From NCBI RefSeq assembly GCF_014673495.1, contig NZ_CP051006.1, forward strand, positions 3,472,001 to 3,536,000: a stretch of DNA of 64,000 nt, read 5' to 3'. The notes below the pieces were generated by a model. That model was not told where the DNA came from and ran no database searches. It saw only the letters and a list, made by a program, of their open reading frames with translations. Positions 32,686 through 40,925 of this stretch are shown here, one piece after another (the first letter of the stretch is position 1; every line of letters starts with the position of its first letter). The stretch is from Streptomyces griseofuscus. Lineage in GTDB: Bacteria; Actinomycetota; Actinomycetes; Streptomycetales; Streptomycetaceae. The position numbers and the translations under genes were made by a program.

Positions 32686-32904
32686 TCAGCGCGGCGCCGC
32701 CCCGGTGGGGGCCGGGCGCCAGTCGTCGCGGGGGCGTGTGTGGGGGGTGCGGCCGGATGCGTGGGCGGTGCGGAAGGCGGCCAGGGCGCGGCGTTCGGCC
32801 TCGGGGTCGGGGGTGTAGGCGCGCAGGGCCGTGCCGAGGTGGGACTCGATGTCGGGTGTCGCGGCGCGCCCGGTGCCCCGTCGGTCGCCGTCGCGTTCAC
32901 CCAT
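32686..32904 (-). CDS. 72-residue protein coupled to sigma-2, anti-sigma remnant
   Basis: The product is hydrophilic: a start GERDGDRRGTGRAATPDIES, then HLGTALRAYTPDPEAERRALAAFRTAHASG, and a tail RTPHTRPRDDWRPAP. The ALAAFRTAHA helix resembles ALAAFRKARE in the cytoplasmic part of the first anti-sigma factor, but there is no membrane span or outside domain. Its ATG overlaps the last 8 bases of the sigma-2 gene, so translation is coupled. It may be a shortened soluble regulator of sigma-2, or a decayed anti-sigma gene. Confidence 0.65.
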   Translation of the reverse strand: MGERDGDRRGTGRAATPDIESHLGTALRAYTPDPEAERRALAAFRTAHASGRTPHTRPRDDWRPAPTGAAPR

Positions 32905-33559
32905 GTCCGGTTCCGTCCTCGTCCCTCGTGCCGTCCCCCGGCGTGCCGGGGCCCTCGTCCGTCGCGCCCGGGTCGGGTGCCAGGGCGCGGGCGAGGCGTT
33001 TGAGGCCGCGGTGCGCGGCGGTACGGACCGCGCCGGGACGCTTGCCGAGGACGCGTGCGGCGGCGGGGCCGTCGAGGCCGACGACCACCCGGAGCAGTAC
33101 GGCCTCCGCCTGGTCGCGGGGCAGCGAGCGCACCAGTTCGAGGGCGCGCGCGGTGGACAGCGACTCCAGGGCCTGTTCATGTGTGCTGTGCGGGGCCGCC
33201 CGGTCCAGCGCGTCCTGGTCGAGCGCGGTGGTAGGGGGCCGGGTGCGGCGGCGGCGCAGATGGTCCAGGGCGCGATGGCGGGCGATGGTCGCGGTCCAGC
33301 CGCGGAAGCCCGCGCCGTCGCCGGTGAACCGGCCGAGGTCCCGCGCTATCTCCAGCCAGGCGTCGGCGGCCACGTCCTCCGCGTCCTCGCCGACCAGCCC
33401 GCGCAGATAGCCGATCAGGCCGGGCTGCACGATCCGGTAGGCCACCGCGAAGGCGCTCTCGTCGCCGTCCTGGGCCCGCGCGACGGCCGCACCCAGTTCC
33501 CCGTCCCGCGGCCGCCGGCTGCGGGGCTGCCCACCCTGGCTCAAGACCGTCCTCGTCAT
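32897..33559 (-). CDS. ECF-type RNA polymerase sigma factor, module 2
   Basis: The 220 aa sigma factor has region 2 at about residues 30-95 (VAYRIVQPGLIGYLRGLVGEDAEDVAADAWLEIARDL, FRGWTATIARHRALDHLRRRR) and region 4 at about 135-190 (LPRDQAEAVLLRVVVGLDGPAAARVLGKRPGAVRTAAHRGLKRL). It is a paralogue of the sigma factor 0.7 kb downstream. The ATG at 33559 was used; the frame is open further upstream but loses similarity. The C-terminus is Asp/Gly/Glu-rich. AAGTGTCACA lies about 95 bp upstream. Confidence 0.92.
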   Translation of the reverse strand: MTRTVLSQGGQPRSRRPRDGELGAAVARAQDGDESAFAVAYRIVQPGLIGYLRGLVGEDAEDVAADAWLEIARDLGRFTGDGAGFRGWTATIARHRALDHLRRRRTRPPTTALDQDALDRAAPHSTHEQALESLSTARALELVRSLPRDQAEAVLLRVVVGLDGPAAARVLGKRPGAVRTAAHRGLKRLARALAPDPGATDEGPGTPGDGTRDEDGTGHG

Positions 33560-33652
33560 GCCGAGTTCATGGCCACCGGCGCGTCCCGCACGGTGCGACA
33601 CGCTCCGGCCGTGTCTTTCGCCCTCCACGGTCATCAGCGTCCGCCCTGACAG

Positions 33653-33662
33653 AAGTGTCACA
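33653..33662. promoter_or_regulatory. AAGTGTCACA motif upstream of sigma-2
   Basis: The 14-bp context GAAGTGTCACAGCG is shared exactly with the site at 34883-34896. It lies 94-103 bp before the sigma-2 start codon and may be a regulator or promoter element. Confidence 0.5.
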
Positions 33663-33696
33663 GCGAACGGCCCGTCAGGTGCGGGGCGCCGTGCTC

Positions 33697-34146
33697 TCAG
33701 GCGTCCGTCGTCGCGTCCCTGCACAGCAGCCGCAGCGAACCATGCCCCAGGAAGGAGCGCCGGGCCTCCTCGATGGGGTCCCAGAGCCGGCCGTCGGGGG
33801 TGCGCACCCAGTGTTCGCCGCCGGTCGCCCACCACTCGGCGCCGGTGCGGCGGACGACCACCTCACCGGCGTACGCGCCGAAGCCCCGCAGCACGCCGGC
33901 GACCGCCTCGATGGGCGCCCCCTCGCGTCGTATCTCCTCGATCACGCGGTCCACGCGCCACAGGCTCTGCGCCGAGTAGTCGAGCCGCACCCGGGCGCCC
34001 TCACGCATGGTCGCGACCGCGTCCGCCGCCCAGCGCACTGGCTTCGCGGCGGCGTAGGGCCTGGTCTCCTGCGCGGCCGTCCCGTCCGGGGCGGTCGCGG
34101 CAGCGGTCTTATCGGCCGTCACATGGGCCGTCACATGGGCGTTCAC
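33697..34146 (-). CDS. conserved hypothetical protein, 149 aa
   Basis: I do not recognise a named family. The first 30 residues are Ala/Thr-rich (NAHVTAHVTADKTAAA), and the rest is a compact alpha/beta domain: RWAADAVATMREGARVRLDYSAQSLWRVDRVIEEIRREG, then GAYAGEVVVRRTGAEWW, HWVRTPDGRLWDPIEEARRSFLG. It looks cytoplasmic, with no signal peptide. GTG at 34146 is the likely start because upstream codons lose bias; no clear ribosome site is present. It lies 94 bp behind the 190-residue gene on the same strand. Confidence 0.62.
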   Translation of the reverse strand: MNAHVTAHVTADKTAAATAPDGTAAQETRPYAAAKPVRWAADAVATMREGARVRLDYSAQSLWRVDRVIEEIRREGAPIEAVAGVLRGFGAYAGEVVVRRTGAEWWATGGEHWVRTPDGRLWDPIEEARRSFLGHGSLRLLCRDATTDA

Positions 34147-34240
34147 ATAAGGAAGAGCGAGCGGGGCGGAGCTTTCGTCACCCTCCGAGGAACCGTTTCG
34201 CCAACCGTCGCAGGACCACCCCACCGCCACCGCACGACCG

Positions 34241-34813
34241 TCACACCCCGCTCTCCGCGTTCCCCCGCGCCCGCCGTGAGACCACCGCGCGCAGCACCCG
34301 GCGTCCCTCGCCCGAGACATCGAGCGCGCGGCGCAGGCCCTGCTTGCCGTGGCCTTCGAGGAGTTCCAGCACGGTGATCTGGCGGCGCAGTTCGGCGGCG
34401 ACGAGCGGCGGTGGGTCCTCGGTCCCTGCGGGGTCCGGGGCGCCCTCGGCCGCGGGGTCGAGCAGCCGGTGGACGCGCAGCGAGACCGCGGAACAGGACT
34501 CGGCCCAGGGCCGTACGGCCTCGGCGGTGCGCTCGGCCGGGGCCGTGTCCAGCAGGTGCGCGACGAGCCGTACCGCCTCCGCGTGCTCGTCCCCGCCCGC
34601 GCCCGCCGCCTCTTCCCCGCCGAGACCGAGGAGCGCGCCCCGCGCCTTCTCCAGGAAAGCGCTCCAGTCCGATCCGTCGGCGAGGCTCCCCCACAGCGGG
34701 CGCAGCAGTTCCTCGTCGCCGTCGAGCAGCGGCAGGCACCGATCCAAACAGGCCAACCCACTGGCGGCGAGCCCCCGCTCGTCCGCCCGCGCGATCCGTT
34801 CCTCAAGGCTCAT
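34241..34813 (-). CDS. conserved hypothetical helical protein, 190 aa
   Basis: No family is recognised. The protein is acidic, Leu/Ala-rich and probably all helical: SLEERIARADERGLAASGLACLDRCLPLLDGDEELL, then SDWSAFLEKARGALLGLGG, VRLVAHLLDTAPAERTAEAVRPWAESC, and a C-terminal helix RRQITVLELLEGHGKQGLRRAL ending basic. There is no membrane span or signal. An AAGTGTCACA element lies 71 bp upstream of its ATG, as before sigma-2, so the two may be co-regulated. Confidence 0.65.
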   Translation of the reverse strand: MSLEERIARADERGLAASGLACLDRCLPLLDGDEELLRPLWGSLADGSDWSAFLEKARGALLGLGGEEAAGAGGDEHAEAVRLVAHLLDTAPAERTAEAVRPWAESCSAVSLRVHRLLDPAAEGAPDPAGTEDPPPLVAAELRRQITVLELLEGHGKQGLRRALDVSGEGRRVLRAVVSRRARGNAESGV

Positions 34814-34883
34814 GAAGCCTCCCTGGTCTGGGCGCCGACCGGTACGGAGCCCGCACTTCCCCTTACTGCGTGCAACCGGGTGG

Positions 34884-34893
34884 AAGTGTCACA
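34884..34893. promoter_or_regulatory. AAGTGTCACA motif upstream of the 190-residue gene
   Basis: This is the fourth copy of the sigma-locus core. It sits in the 91-bp gap between the DUF4328 gene end and the ATG at 34813. Confidence 0.5.
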
Positions 34894-34904
34894 GCGGTCG
34901 AGTT

Positions 34905-35624
34905 TCAGCCAAAGACGGGCATGGCGGCGGGGCCCGCGAGAATCCTGGCCCGCTGCATCCGGGTCAGATGGACGACGACCACGACGGCGAGGATCGCGGC
35001 CGCGGCGTCCAGCGCGTCGGAGAACAGCATCAGCCGCGCGGCGTCGGCGAGTTGATCGGCGCCGTGGGCGGCGTCGTACTGCCGGGAGGCGGTCCGGCCG
35101 ACGAGGAGGCTGATGATCCACAGCGTCCACCAGGCATTGACCGGGGTGGTCCGCACCCGGGTGCCCGGCAGGGCACTGGCCCTCCAGACGTCCACGACGA
35201 CCCGGCGCGGCAGCCACAGGTTCCCGATCGGCACGAACCAGCCCCCGATGGCCCAGCCGCGCTTCATACGGTGCCCGTGCGGCTCGAACACCTCGGCGTT
35301 CGTCCGCACCCGCCACAGCCAGCACAGGTAGACGGCGATGGTGGCCACCAGGGTGATCCCCTGGGTGACGCTCGCCGCGTTGTAGAGGGTGTCGGCGCGG
35401 TGGGCCCGGCGGACCAGGCCCTCGTCGACGCCGCCGCCGAGCAGGTCCTGGGCGATGCTCGCCTGTGTCTGGTCCGCGAAGCAGGCGAACAGGTCGGCGC
35501 CGACGACCAGCCCCAGCAGGACGGCCGCGGCCATGCCGAGCCCGGCGGGCGAGCGCGGCGGGGCACCGGGCGGCGGGGCCAGGGGCGGCGCGGACTGGGG
35601 CGGTACGGGCATGGGCGTGGCCAT
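34905..35624 (-). CDS. DUF4328 membrane protein
   Basis: The 239 aa protein begins with a Pro-rich cytoplasmic stretch (MATPMPVPPQSAPPLAPPPG), then four to five membrane spans. The DUF4328 hallmark is present: YLCWLWRVRTNAEVFEPHGHRMKRGWAIGGWFVPIGNLWLPRRVVVDVWRAS, with WxWFVP-type packing, followed by VNAWWTLWIISLLVGR. The function of the family is unknown. The ATG at 35624 is preceded by GGGGGA. It is on the same strand as the following two hypothetical genes. Confidence 0.85.
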   Translation of the reverse strand: MATPMPVPPQSAPPLAPPPGAPPRSPAGLGMAAAVLLGLVVGADLFACFADQTQASIAQDLLGGGVDEGLVRRAHRADTLYNAASVTQGITLVATIAVYLCWLWRVRTNAEVFEPHGHRMKRGWAIGGWFVPIGNLWLPRRVVVDVWRASALPGTRVRTTPVNAWWTLWIISLLVGRTASRQYDAAHGADQLADAARLMLFSDALDAAAAILAVVVVVHLTRMQRARILAGPAAMPVFG

Positions 35625-35764
35625 GGTGCGGAAATCCCCCGAGGTGAGAAACAGCGACCGGCGGTCCGCGTACGACACGCACACGGCCGCCGGAAATGTG
35701 AACACCGGAAGATACGTCCGATGATCACTCCGCGTCCACAGGAATCACACAGCCCGGCCGGGGA

Positions 35765-37384
35765 TCAGCCCAGCCGGTCCGCCAGGGACTTGAAGTCCGT
35801 CCAGGACATGGCGGGTGTGCCCGGGTCCCACAGCTTCTGGACGGTGGCCCGCAGCGGCATCCGGATGCCGGCCGCGACCTGGTCCGGCGTCTGCGCGTCG
35901 GGGAAGTCGCCCCACACCGCGAAGGTGCCGCCGAGGATCTGGTCGTCGTACCGCGCCGGGACGGCGGTGGTGCCGCGCACCACCCGCGGGTTCCACTGCT
36001 CGTAGATCCGCTGCCCGGTCGGGTAGACGAAGGTCTGCGGCTGGCCGAGGACGTAGTAGAGGAACTCGTCGTTGTAGTTGATGAGTTTGCGGCCGGCGCT
36101 CAGATAGTCCTCCGGCGGCCTGGCGCCGATCTCCTTGCCGGTCCAGTAGGCGACCTGGAGATCGTCCGCGGGCCGCACGGCGGTGGCGCTGCGGTAGAAG
36201 CCGTCGTTCCAGGCGCGCATGGTCCTGCCGTGGGCGCGGACGGTGGCGGCGCGGTCGTTGAGCCACTGGGTGGTGAGGTCGGCGACATTGCCGCTCGCGC
36301 CGAACCTCTGCCGGGCGGCCGCGGCCAGCTGCGGATAGGCGGTCTGGGGGTTGCCCGCCATCAGCGCCTGGTACTCGTCGCCGCCGAGGTTCCACTGACC
36401 GCCGGTGAACAGCCCCGCGTACTCGTTCAAAAGGTCGTCGATCAGCTCGGCGGAGCCGGGCTTGGAGATGTCGATCGCGCCCTTGGTCACCACGCCGTTG
36501 CCGTTGCGCAGTTTGAGATCGGGGTGGGCGGCGAGGACCGCGCCCAGGTGTCCGGGCGAGTCGAGCTCCGGTACGACGGTGATGTGCCGGCTGTTCGCCA
36601 GGTCCACGATCCGCTTGACCTGCGCCTTGGTGAGATGGTCCGGGGAGACGATCTCCGGGTGGGTGCTGGACTCGATCCGGAAGGCCTGGTCGTCCGAGAA
36701 GTGCAGCCCCAGCTCGTTGTACTTCAGGTCCCCCAGCTCCCGTATCCGGTCCTCTATCCAGGACTCGGAGTACGGTTTGCGCGCGATGTCCAGCATGAAG
36801 CCGCGCACCGGCTTGGCCGGCTCGTCGCGCACGACGCCCTCCGGCGCCGTACCGCCCCCGTGGACCTCCTGCTTCAGGGTCCGGGTGCCGTAGAAGACCC
36901 CCGCCTGGCCCGGCCCGCTGATGTCGACCCGGCCGCCCCGGACGGTCATGGTGTACGACTCCTGGTCGCCGCCCCCGCCGCCCAGCGACAGCCGCAGATC
37001 GCCCGCCTTGGTGTCGTTCTTCTGCCCCGCGTAGCTCATCCCCAGCTCGCCGGCTATCAGCCTGCCCTCGTCGGCGAGGCCCGCGTCGGCGATCACCACG
37101 CGGTCGCCGGGCCGCGGACGCCAGCCGGGACCGCGCGCGGGGGTGTGGGAGCGGACCGCCGGGATCGTCTGCGGCGCCTTGGACATCGGGTACGAACGGG
37201 TGGGCGAGGGATTCGTCTCGGCGACGGTCGCCTGCCCGGTGGAGCCCTGGCCGCCGCCACCGCCCGACGAGGCCCACACCCCGATGCCCGTCCCGAGGGC
37301 GACGGTCCCGGCCACCGCCGCGGCCACCGCCATCCGTTTCCGCTTCACCTGTTGCGCCGACGCCCGGCGCCTGTGCTGGGTCAC
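35765..37384 (-). CDS. secreted beta-N-acetylhexosaminidase (GH20)
   Basis: The 539 aa enzyme has an N-terminal membrane/signal segment (MAVAAAVAGTVALGTGIGVWA), a Gly/Thr linker, a GH20b-like small domain at about residues 75-175, and the GH20 barrel at about 185-539. The catalytic pair is in WNLGGDEYQALM (Asp-Glu). Substrate-side residues appear in MLDIARKPYSESWI, VVPELDSPGHLGAVL and GTFAVWGDFPDAQTP. It would release terminal GlcNAc or GalNAc from chitin- or wall-derived oligosaccharides outside the cell. It is monocistronic. Because the signal segment lacks a clear cleavage site it may remain membrane-anchored. Confidence 0.92.
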   Translation of the reverse strand: MTQHRRRASAQQVKRKRMAVAAAVAGTVALGTGIGVWASSGGGGGQGSTGQATVAETNPSPTRSYPMSKAPQTIPAVRSHTPARGPGWRPRPGDRVVIADAGLADEGRLIAGELGMSYAGQKNDTKAGDLRLSLGGGGGDQESYTMTVRGGRVDISGPGQAGVFYGTRTLKQEVHGGGTAPEGVVRDEPAKPVRGFMLDIARKPYSESWIEDRIRELGDLKYNELGLHFSDDQAFRIESSTHPEIVSPDHLTKAQVKRIVDLANSRHITVVPELDSPGHLGAVLAAHPDLKLRNGNGVVTKGAIDISKPGSAELIDDLLNEYAGLFTGGQWNLGGDEYQALMAGNPQTAYPQLAAAARQRFGASGNVADLTTQWLNDRAATVRAHGRTMRAWNDGFYRSATAVRPADDLQVAYWTGKEIGARPPEDYLSAGRKLINYNDEFLYYVLGQPQTFVYPTGQRIYEQWNPRVVRGTTAVPARYDDQILGGTFAVWGDFPDAQTPDQVAAGIRMPLRATVQKLWDPGTPAMSWTDFKSLADRLG

Positions 37385-37541
37385 TCGCCCAACGTAAGAC
37401 CCCTCGCCGCTCGAACGGTCACCCGAGCGTGCGCAAACTCTCCCGTCCGGGTGAATTTCAGACAGCAGGAGGACACAGAGTTACCACTCTCGATAACCTG
37501 GCGACACATCTTTCACAGCCCTCCCCTGCCACACACGATCT

Positions 37542-38090
37542 GTGACGCGAGGACCCACGCTGCCCGCTCACCACCCCCCACAGCTGCCCCGGCCCCTCGA
37601 CGCCTTCAACGCGGCGTGCGCCACCGAGGCCCGGGCCCTCCTCCTGCGCTGTCTGCACAGCCCGCGCTGGTCCCACCGCATCGCGGCCCACCGCCCCTAC
37701 CCCGACCTGGACGCCCTCCTGGCCGCGGCGGACGAGGCGGCGTACGACCTCTCCCCCGCCGACATCTCCGAGGCCCTCTCCCACGAGTGCCTGCCGCGGC
37801 TGCCGGAGGACACATACTCGGCCGCGCACATGGCCCTGGACGCGGCACACGCGGCCTACGAGGCGCGGTTCGGACATGTGTTCGTCATCTATCTGGGGGA
37901 CACGGCGCCGAGCGAGACCGCCGACCGCGTCCTGGAAGCCATCCGGTCACGATCGGCGAACGATCCCGACGAGGAACGCGCGATAGCCGCGGACGAGCTC
38001 CGCCGCCTCGCAAGGGGCCGACTGGGCACCTATCTGAGGGGCGCGGGCAGCTGTGCGACCAGCCCGAACGCACCCACATCCGGACGATAA
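37542..38090 (+). CDS. UraD (OHCU decarboxylase)-like protein with altered active site
   Basis: The 182 aa helical protein matches the 2-oxo-4-hydroxy-4-carboxy-5-ureidoimidazoline decarboxylase superfamily: LDAFNAACATEARALLLRCLHSPRW, then YEARFGHVFVIYLGDTAPSETADRVLEAIRSR, and a final ADELRRLARGRLGTYL. The active enzymes have HPxLG and a downstream Glu-Gln; here the places read CLPRLPE and YSAAH, so the catalytic His and Glu appear lost. No other urate-degradation gene is near. A non-enzymatic or changed role is likely. GTG at 37542 is used as start. Confidence 0.72.
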   Translation: MTRGPTLPAHHPPQLPRPLDAFNAACATEARALLLRCLHSPRWSHRIAAHRPYPDLDALLAAADEAAYDLSPADISEALSHECLPRLPEDTYSAAHMALDAAHAAYEARFGHVFVIYLGDTAPSETADRVLEAIRSRSANDPDEERAIAADELRRLARGRLGTYLRGAGSCATSPNAPTSGR

Positions 38091-38282
38091 CGGGACGGAT
38101 CGCCCTCGTATCCGCCCCCCGCTAGCCCAACCGCGTGCCAGTTTGATCACACAGGTAGGCCCCCCGTAAGCCTCGCCCCGCCACACGGATACCATGCTGG
38201 GGGCCGGTGGACCGTACCCGGCCGGGCCCGACCGACAGTGAAGCCGGCGCGGCCCTAATCCCCGCTCCCGGAGGGTTCTTCC

Positions 38283-38663
38283 GTGCCGGCTGGAACGCTG
38301 TACCGCGGCCGGGAAGGAATGTGGTCCTGGGTGGCTCACCGAGTCACCGGCGTCCTCATCTTCTTCTTCCTGTTCGTTCACGTGCTGGACACCGCTCTCG
38401 TGCGTGTCTCCCCCGAGGCCTACGACAAGGTCGTGGCCACGTACAAGACGCCGATCGTCGCGCTGCTGGAGTACGGCCTCGTGGCCGCAATCCTCTTCCA
38501 CGCGCTCAACGGTCTGCGCGTCATCGCCGTCGACTTCTGGTCGAAGGGCCCGCGCTACCAGAAGCAGATGTTCTGGACCGTGATGGGTGTCTGGGTCGTG
38601 CTCATGCTCGGCGCGATCTACCCCGTGCTCGGCCACGCCGCTCGTGTTCTGTTCGGGAGCTGA
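38283..38663 (+). CDS. sdhC: succinate dehydrogenase cytochrome b556 subunit
   Basis: The 126 aa membrane anchor subunit has three hydrophobic spans: SWVAHRVTGVLIFFFLFVHVLDTALV, TPIVALLEYGLVAAILFHALNGLRVIAVDF and FWTVMGVWVVLMLGAIYPVLG. The His residues in HRVTG and in FVHVLD/LFHALNG are candidate heme ligands, as in SdhC proteins. The GTG start at 38283 follows a GGAGG site. It is the first gene of sdhCDAB, 5 bp before sdhD. Together with SdhD it anchors complex II and passes electrons to menaquinone. Confidence 0.93.
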   Translation: MPAGTLYRGREGMWSWVAHRVTGVLIFFFLFVHVLDTALVRVSPEAYDKVVATYKTPIVALLEYGLVAAILFHALNGLRVIAVDFWSKGPRYQKQMFWTVMGVWVVLMLGAIYPVLGHAARVLFGS

Positions 38664-38668
38664 CGCCG

Positions 38669-39151
38669 ATGTCTACCACTGAGACCACCGCCTCCGGGGT
38701 CGGCCCCGTCGAGGGTGCCGCCGTCTACAACGTGGACAACCCGGCCCCGCTGATCGAGGCGCCGCGCAAGCGGACCAAGAAGACCCCGAAGTCCACCCGC
38801 GGCAACTTCGAGCTGGCGGCGTGGCTGTTCATGCGCCTGTCCGGCATCGTGCTGGTCGTCCTCGTCATCGGCCACCTGGTCATCCAGCTGGTCCTGGACG
38901 GCGGCGTCTCCAAGGTCGGCTTCGCCTTCGTCGCCGGCCGCTGGGCCTCCCCCTGGTGGCAGATCTGGGACCTGGCCATGCTGTGGCTCGCGATGCTGCA
39001 CGGCGCCAACGGCCTGCGCACGGTCATCAACGACTACGCCGAGCGGGCCGCGTCCCGCATGTGGCTGAAGGCCCTGCTGTACACCGCCACGGTGTGGACC
39101 ATCCTGCTGGGCACGCTGGTGATCTTCACCTTCGACCCGAACATCCGCTAG
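38669..39151 (+). CDS. sdhD: succinate dehydrogenase membrane anchor subunit
   Basis: The 160 aa subunit has a polar N-terminus of about 55 residues rich in Thr/Lys/Pro (APRKRTKKTPKSTRGNFEL), longer than in proteobacteria, and three spans: LFMRLSGIVLVVLVIGHLVIQLVLDGG, WQIWDLAMLWLAMLHGANGLRTVI and ALLYTATVWTILLGTLVIFTF. His in IGHLV and MLHGANG are likely heme and quinone-site residues. The ATG at 38669 was chosen from spacing behind sdhC. Confidence 0.93.
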   Translation: MSTTETTASGVGPVEGAAVYNVDNPAPLIEAPRKRTKKTPKSTRGNFELAAWLFMRLSGIVLVVLVIGHLVIQLVLDGGVSKVGFAFVAGRWASPWWQIWDLAMLWLAMLHGANGLRTVINDYAERAASRMWLKALLYTATVWTILLGTLVIFTFDPNIR

Positions 39152-39170
39152 GCACGGGGCTGCGAGAATC

Positions 39171-40925
39171 ATGAAGATCCACAAGTACGACACCGTCATC
39201 GTCGGCGCCGGTGGCGCGGGCATGCGTGCCGCCATCGAGGCGACGAAGCGCAGCCGCACCGCGGTCCTGACCAAGCTCTACCCCACCCGCTCCCACACGG
39301 GCGCCGCGCAGGGCGGTATGGCCGCCGCGCTCGCCAACGTGGAGGAGGACAACTGGGAGTGGCACACCTTCGACACGATCAAGGGCGGCGACTACCTGGT
39401 CGACCAGGACGCCGCCGAGATCCTGGCGAAGGAGGCCATCGACGCGGTCCTCGACCTGGAGAAGATGGGCCTGCCGTTCAACCGGACGCCCAAGGGTGAG
39501 ATCGACCAGCGCCGCTTCGGCGGCCACTCCCGCAACCACGGCGAGGCCCCGGTCCGCCGTGCCTGCTACGCGGCCGACCGCACCGGCCACATGATCCTCC
39601 AGACGCTGTACCAGAACTGCGTCAAGGAGGGCGTGGAGTTCTTCAACGAGTTCTACGTCCTGGACCAGCTGATCACCGAGGTCGACGGCGTCAAGAAGTC
39701 CGCCGGTGTCGTGGCCTATGAGCTGGCGACCGGCGAGATCCACGTCTTCCAGGCGAAGTCGGTCATCTACGCGTCCGGCGGCACCGGCAAGTTCTTCAAG
39801 GTGACCTCCAACGCGCACACCCTGACCGGTGACGGCCAGGCCGCCTGCTACCGCCGGGGTCTGCCGCTGGAGGACATGGAGTTCTTCCAGTTCCACCCGA
39901 CCGGCATCTGGCGCATGGGCATCCTGCTCACCGAGGGTGCCCGTGGTGAGGGCGGCATCCTGCGCAACAAGGACGGCGAGCGCTTCATGGAGAAGTACGC
40001 TCCCGTCATGAAGGACCTGGCGTCCCGTGACGTCGTGTCCCGCTCCATCTACACGGAGATCCGCGAGGGCCGCGGCTGCGGTCCCGAGGGCGACCACGTG
40101 TACCTGGACCTCACCCACCTGCCGCCGGAGCAGCTGGACGCCAAGCTCCCGGACATCACCGAGTTCGCGCGCACCTACCTCGGTATCGAGCCGTACACGG
40201 ACCCGATCCCGATCCAGCCGACCGCGCACTACGCGATGGGTGGCATCCCCACCAACGTCGAGGGTGAGGTCCTGGCGGACAACACCACCGTCGTGCCGGG
40301 TCTGTACGCGGCCGGCGAGGTCGCCTGCGTGTCGGTGCACGGCGCCAACCGCCTGGGCACCAACTCGCTGCTCGACATCAACGTCTTCGGGCGCCGCGCG
40401 GGCATCGCCGCCGCCGAGTACTCCCACACGGCCGAGTTCGTCGAGCTGCCGGAGAACCCGGAGAGCCTCGTCGTCGAGCAGATCGAGCGACTGCGCAACT
40501 CCACCGGCAACGAGCGGGTGGCCACGCTGCGCCGCGAGTTGCAGGAGACCATGGACGCCAACGTCATGGTGTTCCGCACCGAGCAGACGATCAAGACGGC
40601 GGTCGAGAAGATCGCCGAGCTGCGCGAGCGCTACAAGAACGTGTCCATCCAGGACAAGGGCAAGCGGTTCAACACGGACCTCCTGGAGGCCATCGAGCTG
40701 GGCAACCTGCTCGACCTGGCCGAGGTCATGGCCACGTCGGCCCTGGCCCGCAAGGAGTCCCGCGGCGGTCACTACCGCGAGGACTACCCGAACCGCGACG
40801 ACGTCAACTTCATGCGCCACACCATGGCGTACCGCGAGGTGGGCGACGACGGCACCGAGTCCATCCGTCTCGACTACAAGCCGGTCGTCCAGACCCGCTA
40901 CCAGCCGATGGAGCGTAAGTACTGA
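39171..40925 (+). CDS. sdhA: succinate dehydrogenase flavoprotein subunit
   Basis: The 584 aa flavoprotein oxidises succinate to fumarate. TVIVGAGGAGMRAAIEA binds FAD, and RSHTGAAQGG carries the His that is covalently attached to FAD. GTGKFFKVTSNAHTLTGDGQAACYRRGLPLEDMEF holds active-site residues. HPTGIWRMGILLTEGARGEGG and HGANRLGTNSLLDINVFGRRAG complete the fold, and the C-terminal domain carries the catalytic Arg region (SRGGHYREDYPNRDD). Length and order are standard. Its stop shares a base with the sdhB start (TGATG-type overlap). Confidence 0.97.
   Translation: MKIHKYDTVIVGAGGAGMRAAIEATKRSRTAVLTKLYPTRSHTGAAQGGMAAALANVEEDNWEWHTFDTIKGGDYLVDQDAAEILAKEAIDAVLDLEKMGLPFNRTPKGEIDQRRFGGHSRNHGEAPVRRACYAADRTGHMILQTLYQNCVKEGVEFFNEFYVLDQLITEVDGVKKSAGVVAYELATGEIHVFQAKSVIYASGGTGKFFKVTSNAHTLTGDGQAACYRRGLPLEDMEFFQFHPTGIWRMGILLTEGARGEGGILRNKDGERFMEKYAPVMKDLASRDVVSRSIYTEIREGRGCGPEGDHVYLDLTHLPPEQLDAKLPDITEFARTYLGIEPYTDPIPIQPTAHYAMGGIPTNVEGEVLADNTTVVPGLYAAGEVACVSVHGANRLGTNSLLDINVFGRRAGIAAAEYSHTAEFVELPENPESLVVEQIERLRNSTGNERVATLRRELQETMDANVMVFRTEQTIKTAVEKIAELRERYKNVSIQDKGKRFNTDLLEAIELGNLLDLAEVMATSALARKESRGGHYREDYPNRDDVNFMRHTMAYREVGDDGTESIRLDYKPVVQTRYQPMERKY

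Noticed and set aside
39126..40820. Long minus-strand open frame opposite sdhA
   Set aside because: Antisense shadow of sdhA caused by high GC at third positions.
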